Below are positions 14,345 through 19,080 of a stretch of 19,080 nt of DNA, in pieces (the stretch's first letter is position 1; the number at the start of each line of letters is the position of its first letter). A program made the translations under genes and the position numbers. The notes under the pieces are model-generated. The model ran no database searches. It was not told where the DNA came from and saw only the letters and a list, made by a program, of their open reading frames with translations. Origin of the DNA: Bacteroidales bacterium UBA6192 (GTDB lineage: Bacteria; Bacteroidota; Bacteroidia; Bacteroidales; F082); assembly GCA_002422725.1 (NCBI GenBank), contig DITE01000044.1, forward strand, positions 349 to 19,428, in the 5' to 3' direction.

Positions 14345-15565
14345 ATGGGACTCTTATTTCGTAAAAAAGTTCTTGTAGTTCCAACCTTATTGGGTTCGGT
14401 AATTATTCTTTTTATTGTATCATTAGTTGCATTTTTCGCCTTCCGGTCTACCTATTCGTTTCTGGCAATGCAAAAAACTCCGAAAGCGAAAATTCTTGTC
14501 GTGGAAGGATGGATTGATCAGAGCTGCGTGAAGAACGCATTGGAATTGTATGCAGCAAAGGATTACGCATATTTGATTGTTACAGGTGTTCCGATTACTC
14601 AATGGACTTACTCCTCCCCTTTCACTAATATGGCAGATGCTACTGAAGGAATCATGAAGCGATTGAAATTTCAGGACACAATATACAAAGCCATAGCTCC
14701 ATCCAATGTGCTTCGCGACAGAACGTATTCAACTGCTGTTGCCCTGAAGATGAAGTTTGAGGAATTAAATCTTCCGTATGAAGACTTTGATTTGTATACA
14801 GTTGGGGCACATTCAAGAAGATCTTATCAAATGTATCGCAAAGCATTCAAAGATGACAGATACATTGGGCTGATAGCTGATGTTGATCCCTCTTTTGATC
14901 CTGTAAAATGGTACACTACCAGCAGGGGATTTCGCATCGTGTTAAGTGAACTTATCAGCTACCTGTATTCAAGCCTGTTTTTTCATCCGGATGAAGATCA
15001 GTTCAGGCAACTGATCATTGATGGAAACTATAGCGATGAGATTAGAGACCAAAGAGCGGAAAAGGATGTGCTTTTTGCAGATAGTACCAAATCTCCTCTA
15101 AACAAGAAACACCTCGAAAATTTTATTGGATTGAATTATTTTCCTATCAATCAAGAATATAGACTTAATACAGTGTTTAAGGTTGATACGTCTGAATCAC
15201 CCTTCAGAATGCAAACCACAACCGAGAGGCAACCACTTTATCGAAAATATGGCCTGCTTTCATTTATGCTTCATGACACCCTGCATCAACTGAATGCTTA
15301 TCAGAACCTGGATTATCTTGCGAAAAATCCAGATTACAGACACTTATTTATTCCGTTTAAAGATTTAACATACAAAACTTTAACATATGGTGGAGGCCGT
15401 TATCTGGATATAGACATCCCTGAAAGTAATCAGGTGGTTCTTGATTTCAATCTTGCCTATAACCCATACTGTGCCTATGACGACAAATGGTCATGTCCAC
15501 TAATACCATTTGAAAATTACCTGAATACAGATATCATGGCTGGAGAAATGAAATTCAATAAATAA
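14345..15565 (+). CDS. Membrane-anchored ElyC/SanA/YdcF-like (DUF218) domain fused to DUF1684
   Basis: This 406-residue protein has two domains. After one membrane helix (about 9-33), residues 46-212 follow the DUF218/ElyC pattern: AKILVVEGWID, LIVTGVP at 77-83, SNVLRDRTYSTAVAL at 120-134 and YTVGAHSRRSYQMYRKAF at 151-168. E. coli relatives SanA and ElyC act in cell-envelope integrity. Residues about 226-406 form a DUF1684 domain: EIRDQRAEKDVLF, SPLNKKHLENFIGLNYFP, FKDLTYKTLTYGGGRYLD, and the diagnostic end AYNPYCAYDDKWSCPLIPFEN with LNTDIMAGEM. DUF1684 usually occurs as a separate exported protein of about 200 residues with unknown function. The junction is in one uninterrupted frame. The kinase gene follows after 13 nt, so co-transcription is likely. 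The ATG at 14345 begins before the basic residues of the anchor. Confidence 0.82.
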   Translation: MGLLFRKKVLVVPTLLGSVIILFIVSLVAFFAFRSTYSFLAMQKTPKAKILVVEGWIDQSCVKNALELYAAKDYAYLIVTGVPITQWTYSSPFTNMADATEGIMKRLKFQDTIYKAIAPSNVLRDRTYSTAVALKMKFEELNLPYEDFDLYTVGAHSRRSYQMYRKAFKDDRYIGLIADVDPSFDPVKWYTTSRGFRIVLSELISYLYSSLFFHPDEDQFRQLIIDGNYSDEIRDQRAEKDVLFADSTKSPLNKKHLENFIGLNYFPINQEYRLNTVFKVDTSESPFRMQTTTERQPLYRKYGLLSFMLHDTLHQLNAYQNLDYLAKNPDYRHLFIPFKDLTYKTLTYGGGRYLDIDIPESNQVVLDFNLAYNPYCAYDDKWSCPLIPFENYLNTDIMAGEMKFNK

Positions 15566-15578
15566 AATTTTACAATTT

Positions 15579-17807
15579 GTGGAAAAACAATATTGGGATA
15601 TCAGCCTTTTATATGTAGAAGACGAAAAGATACTTCGGAGTGTGTATGAAAGAATACTTACACCCAGACTGAGGCAACTGATTATTGCAGACAATGGAGA
15701 GGATGGCTACAATAAATACTTGGATTTTAAACCCGATCTGGTGATAACTGACATCAAGATGCCTGTTATGAATGGCATTGACATGATCAGGAAGATTCAT
15801 AAACAGTTCCCCCTGGCCAGATTTATCATTATGTCGGCATATGGCGAATCGCATTTTTTTATGCGGGCAATTGAGAATGGGGTTAAAAGTTTTCTGTTAA
15901 AACCTGTTGACAATGAGAAACTATTAAGCACAATTGGTGAGCAGGCAAGAGAAATTCAATTGGAAAGAATCATTATTCATGAAGAGAATCTAAGAAGGAA
16001 AGCGGAACAGGAGCTAAGACGAAACGAGGCTGTTTTACAGGCTGTAAGTGATATTGCTGAAGTGTTTCTGCAAAAACATTATAATCGACAGACAATCGCG
16101 AATGTATTTCGCATTTTGGGAGAAGCTTCGGGAGTGAGCAGGGTTTATTATTTTGAAAACTTTGAAGAAAATGGGCGGCGTTTTTCTCGTCAGGTCATTG
16201 AATGGGTTGCACAAACCATTGGCCCACAAATTGATAATGAAGTATTGATTAAGGTTCCACATGATGATCCTTCATTTAGACGTTGGGCCAGCACCCTTGG
16301 TTCCAGAAAGTCGGTTTTTGGTCTGATCAAGGATTTTCCTGACGAAGAACAAGAAATATTGGTGCCACAAGATATTCGGTCTGTTCTGGCTGTTCCTGTA
16401 TTTATTGGTGAAGAATGGGTTGGGTTCATTGGATTTGACGACTGCATTGATGAGCGGGTGTGGACGCAGGTTGAAGCGAATACCTTGGAAGTTGCTGCAA
16501 ATATTATGGGTGCAGCAGCACAAAGAGCAAGTATAGAGCAGCAGTTACGCGAACTCAATGCCGGGCTCGAAAAAAGAGTGGAAGAGCGAACAAGGGAGCT
16601 TCAGATTGAGGTAAACGAACGCAAACAGACCGAAGAATTGTTGCGCGACAGTGAAGAAAAATACAGGCTCATCTTTGAGAATGCCAATGACGGTATCTTT
16701 TTATCCAACAGAGGCCAGATTAAGTTTATTAATCCCAAAGCCTATGAAATCACCGGCTTTCTTCCTAAACAAGTTATTGGCAAACCATTTACAGAATTTA
16801 TACACCCCGATTTCCGCGAAATGGTTCTTGAAAATCATTATAAGAGAATTCGAGGCGAACCGGTGCCTGAATCATATGATATACAAATTATTGATGCTAA
16901 TAAGAAGTCTAAGTGGGTTGAGTTGAAATCAAATCTGATACGGTGGGATGAAACTCCGGCTGTTCTGACTTTCATGACCGACATCGACATTCGTAAAAAA
17001 TATGAACAGGATCTCATGGAGCTCAACCAGAATCTGGAAGAAAGGGTTAAACTTGAATTAAAAAAGGTTGATAAACAGAATCAGCTTCTGATTCAAAAAA
17101 CAAAACTTGAATCACTCGGGGAGTTAGCCGCCGGAATGGCCCACGAAATTAACCAGCCCCTTGGGGGAATTTCTATGAGTCTTGATAATATTATGTTTAA
17201 TAAACTGGAAGGAAAGCTAACGAATGAGTATCTGGATGGAAAAATTGACCTGATGTTTCAGGATATCGAACGAATCAGAAATATTATCAATCATATCAGG
17301 GTTTTTTCGCGCGATCAGCAGGAAGAAATGAATGATGTTGTGAACCTTATACAAGTTGTCAACAACACATTGTCATTGGTAAACCGGTTATATTTTGATC
17401 ACCATGTTGATTTGGTAATCAGCCTCGACAAAAAACACAGCATGTTTACCGGAAACAGCATCAAACTGAAACAAGTGCTTATAAACATGTTAAGCAATGC
17501 TAAATATGCTGTTGATAAGAAAGCAACTACAGATCCCACCTATGTAAAAAGAATTTCTATCAAATCGCGGGGTCAGAACAATAACATCATTATTGATATT
17601 ACTGATAACGGAATTGGTATCCCAGAAGAATATATAAACAGAATTTTTGATCCGTTTTTCAGCACAAAGAGCGCCTCAGATGGAACTGGACTTGGACTCT
17701 CAATTTCTTACGGACTAATTAAAGAAATGAATGGAAGCATAGAAGTTGATAGTCAGGTAAATGAATTTACCCGTTTAACTATCACCTTGCCCGAATATAT
17801 AAAATAA
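15579..17807 (+). CDS. Soluble sensor histidine kinase with N-terminal receiver, GAF and PAS domains
   Basis: This 742-residue protein lacks membrane helices. Domains in order: receiver (about 6-125; acidic Glu14/Asp15, phosphoacceptor Asp58 in VITDIKMP, Ser86, Lys108 in LLKPV); coiled-coil linker (125-150); GAF-like sensor (about 152-315); coiled coil (315-355, ERTRELQ); PAS (357-475, with YRLIFENANDGIF and ITGF); second coiled coil; HisKA with His522 in GMAHEINQPLGG; and ATPase (N box Asn640, DNGIGIP at 676-682, FDPFFSTK at 690-697, GTGLGLS at 702-708). All catalytic residues are present, so it should autophosphorylate. The start is GTG: the next in-frame ATG is residue 61 and would destroy the receiver domain. 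It is 5 nt before the NtrC-type regulator, its likely partner. Confidence 0.92.
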   Translation: MEKQYWDISLLYVEDEKILRSVYERILTPRLRQLIIADNGEDGYNKYLDFKPDLVITDIKMPVMNGIDMIRKIHKQFPLARFIIMSAYGESHFFMRAIENGVKSFLLKPVDNEKLLSTIGEQAREIQLERIIIHEENLRRKAEQELRRNEAVLQAVSDIAEVFLQKHYNRQTIANVFRILGEASGVSRVYYFENFEENGRRFSRQVIEWVAQTIGPQIDNEVLIKVPHDDPSFRRWASTLGSRKSVFGLIKDFPDEEQEILVPQDIRSVLAVPVFIGEEWVGFIGFDDCIDERVWTQVEANTLEVAANIMGAAAQRASIEQQLRELNAGLEKRVEERTRELQIEVNERKQTEELLRDSEEKYRLIFENANDGIFLSNRGQIKFINPKAYEITGFLPKQVIGKPFTEFIHPDFREMVLENHYKRIRGEPVPESYDIQIIDANKKSKWVELKSNLIRWDETPAVLTFMTDIDIRKKYEQDLMELNQNLEERVKLELKKVDKQNQLLIQKTKLESLGELAAGMAHEINQPLGGISMSLDNIMFNKLEGKLTNEYLDGKIDLMFQDIERIRNIINHIRVFSRDQQEEMNDVVNLIQVVNNTLSLVNRLYFDHHVDLVISLDKKHSMFTGNSIKLKQVLINMLSNAKYAVDKKATTDPTYVKRISIKSRGQNNNIIIDITDNGIGIPEEYINRIFDPFFSTKSASDGTGLGLSISYGLIKEMNGSIEVDSQVNEFTRLTITLPEYIK

Positions 17808-17812
17808 TACCA

Positions 17813-19080
17813 ATGAACGACTTAAGTATTTTAATCCTGGATGATGAAAAGCGCGTGCGTGATGAGATTTCTGAGTTTCTAAGAAAGAATAATTATACGG
17901 TTTTTGAAGCATCATTGCCTTCCGAAGCATTAAATCTGATTCAAAAGGAACACATCGATATTGCGATTCTTGACATCAAGTTACCGGAAATGAGCGGACA
18001 GGAGGTCTTGCGAAAAATTAAAACACTAAATTCACAGGTTGAGGTTATCATGATATCAGGCCATGGCGACATGGATAGTGTTATTGAATCAATGCGTTCA
18101 GGAGCAATTGATTATTTTCCAAAACCTTTTCGTTTGGCAGAGATCACACTCGCAATTCAACGATCAAAACGTTTTATTGAGCTTAACAGGCAGCTGGATG
18201 CTGTTCAAAATAGCGTTAAAACTTTGTCCGGTAAATTGTATCATGAGAATGGAAGTCATATGATTGGTTCAAGCCGGCCCATGATGCAGGTAGTATCGCT
18301 CATGGAGAGGGTCGCTCTCACCGACAACACTTCTGTGCTAATAACCGGTGAAAGCGGCACTGGGAAGGAACTTGTTGCATTGGGAATCCATTATCTCAGT
18401 AAGCGTAACAACCATCTTTTTCATTCTGTAAACTGCTCAGCTATTACGGATAGCTTATTTGAAAGTGAATTTTTTGGACATCGCAAAGGTTCTTTTACGG
18501 GAGCTATTGATGATCGTCAAGGCTGGTTTGAAGCGGCGCATAAAGGCACACTGTTTCTCGACGAAATTGGCGACATGCCCCTAAGTCAGCAAGCAAAAAT
18601 TCTGAGAGTGCTTGAAGATCGAAAGGTAAACCGGGTAGGATCACAAAAAACAATTGACGTTGATGTCCGTGTTATTGCAGCATCAAACCAGCAGCTAGAA
18701 AAACTTGCTGATGAAAAAAAATTCCGCTATGATCTGTATCACCGCCTCAGTACATTTATTATCCATCTACCGCCTTTGCGCGAAAGAAAAGAAGACATTC
18801 CATTGATTGCAAATCATTTTATCCAGTTGTACACAAAAAGCATGGGAAAGAAAATAACCGGTATGAATCAGGAGATGCAGGATATCTTGCAATCATATCA
18901 TTTTCCCGGGAATATCCGTGAGTTGAGAAATATGATTGAAAGGTCTGTTATTTTATGCGACAAAGGCGAGCTTACTACAGAACATTTTCCAGGAATAGTG
19001 CCACGACGAACATTGACAACAAGAAGACCCCTTGATGAGGATCTGGATATTGAAAGAATGGAACAACGCTTTGTTGAAAG
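17813..19080 (+). CDS. NtrC-family sigma54-dependent response regulator, 3' end beyond window
   Basis: 422 residues are visible with no stop. The receiver domain (1-120) has Asp10/Asp11, phosphoacceptor Asp54 (AILDIKLPEMSG), Ser82 and Lys104. The sigma54-activator AAA+ domain (about 148-385) has Walker A GESGTGKE (179-186), the sigma54-contact loop as GSFTGA (226-231) in place of GAFTGA, Walker B LFLDE (247-251), arginine-finger region YDLYHRL (306-312), and sensor II PGNIREL (365-371). The C-terminal Fis-type helix-turn-helix is expected just past the edge. It starts at ATG 17813, 5 nt after the kinase stop. It would activate sigma54 promoters on phosphorylation by the upstream kinase. None of its target promoters was identified here. 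Confidence 0.93.
   Translation, partial: MNDLSILILDDEKRVRDEISEFLRKNNYTVFEASLPSEALNLIQKEHIDIAILDIKLPEMSGQEVLRKIKTLNSQVEVIMISGHGDMDSVIESMRSGAIDYFPKPFRLAEITLAIQRSKRFIELNRQLDAVQNSVKTLSGKLYHENGSHMIGSSRPMMQVVSLMERVALTDNTSVLITGESGTGKELVALGIHYLSKRNNHLFHSVNCSAITDSLFESEFFGHRKGSFTGAIDDRQGWFEAAHKGTLFLDEIGDMPLSQQAKILRVLEDRKVNRVGSQKTIDVDVRVIAASNQQLEKLADEKKFRYDLYHRLSTFIIHLPPLRERKEDIPLIANHFIQLYTKSMGKKITGMNQEMQDILQSYHFPGNIRELRNMIERSVILCDKGELTTEHFPGIVPRRTLTTRRPLDEDLDIERMEQRFVE

Noticed and set aside
18063..18263. Plus-strand 66-codon frame near the right end
   Set aside because: It lies inside the receiver/linker region of the NtrC-type regulator in another frame.

Overview
The window is AT-rich chromosomal DNA that looks like it comes from a member of the Bacteroidota, probably a free-living or environmental Bacteroidales-type organism. 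This rests on eleven exact copies of the Bacteroidota -7 promoter element TAnnTTTG placed just upstream of RNA and protein genes, several with a TTG/TTTG -33 element 19-20 bp further up. It also rests on protein families typical of the phylum (DUF4301, DUF4199-like) and on the scarcity of Shine-Dalgarno sites. I see no insertion sequence, phage gene, CRISPR array or origin, and base composition looks even throughout. The region reads as ordinary core chromosome with a few uncommon gene architectures.

Layout, left to right. (1) 1-674, minus: the 5' end of a small membrane protein and a DUF4199-like four-helix membrane protein. (2) 759-890, plus: promoter and gene for the small bacterial SRP RNA. 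(3) 1003-1845, plus: a YciO-type Sua5/YrdC-family protein, then tRNA-Lys(UUU). (4) 1996-4457, minus: an apparent two-gene unit of a membrane-anchored metallophosphoesterase followed by a PhoA-family alkaline phosphatase. (5) 4554-6335, minus: a single-chain fusion of LeuC-like and LeuD-like aconitase-superfamily domains. (6) 6472-7756, plus: tRNA-Ser(GCU), tRNA-Pro(UGG), a glycine-tailed RRM RNA-binding protein with a long leader, and tRNA-Arg(UCU), each unit with its own promoter and terminator. (7) 7783-11193, minus: a large exported TPR-like protein followed by dipeptidase PepE. (8) 11281-11477, minus: two tandem tRNA-Leu genes. (9) 11606-13662, plus: a DUF4301 protein and a DUF1858 CxxC protein, convergent with pdxH (13659-14291, minus). 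(10) 14345-19080, plus: a probable three-gene operon. It holds a membrane-anchored ElyC/SanA/YdcF-like domain fused to DUF1684, a soluble REC-GAF-PAS histidine kinase, and an NtrC-family sigma54 response regulator cut by the window edge.

How the genes relate. The kinase and NtrC-type regulator are only 5 nt apart and almost certainly form a cognate two-component pair. The fused envelope protein lies 13 nt upstream and may share its transcript. The phosphatase pair could act together on phosphate esters at the cell envelope, and the TPR protein and PepE are probably co-transcribed. The promoter elements also correct several gene starts. In four genes the most upstream possible start codon (TTG or GTG) lies inside the promoter, so the next in-frame ATG is the likely start. 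In the TPR gene the predicted transcript begins at or next to its GTG start.

I did not find a clear new defence or mobile system. The least ordinary items are the ElyC-like/DUF1684 fusion beside a two-component system, the orphan LeuC-LeuD fusion with an atypical substrate loop, the nearly leaderless GTG-start TPR gene, and the nested inverted repeats before the DUF1858 gene. All functional calls come from reading motifs; no database search was run.
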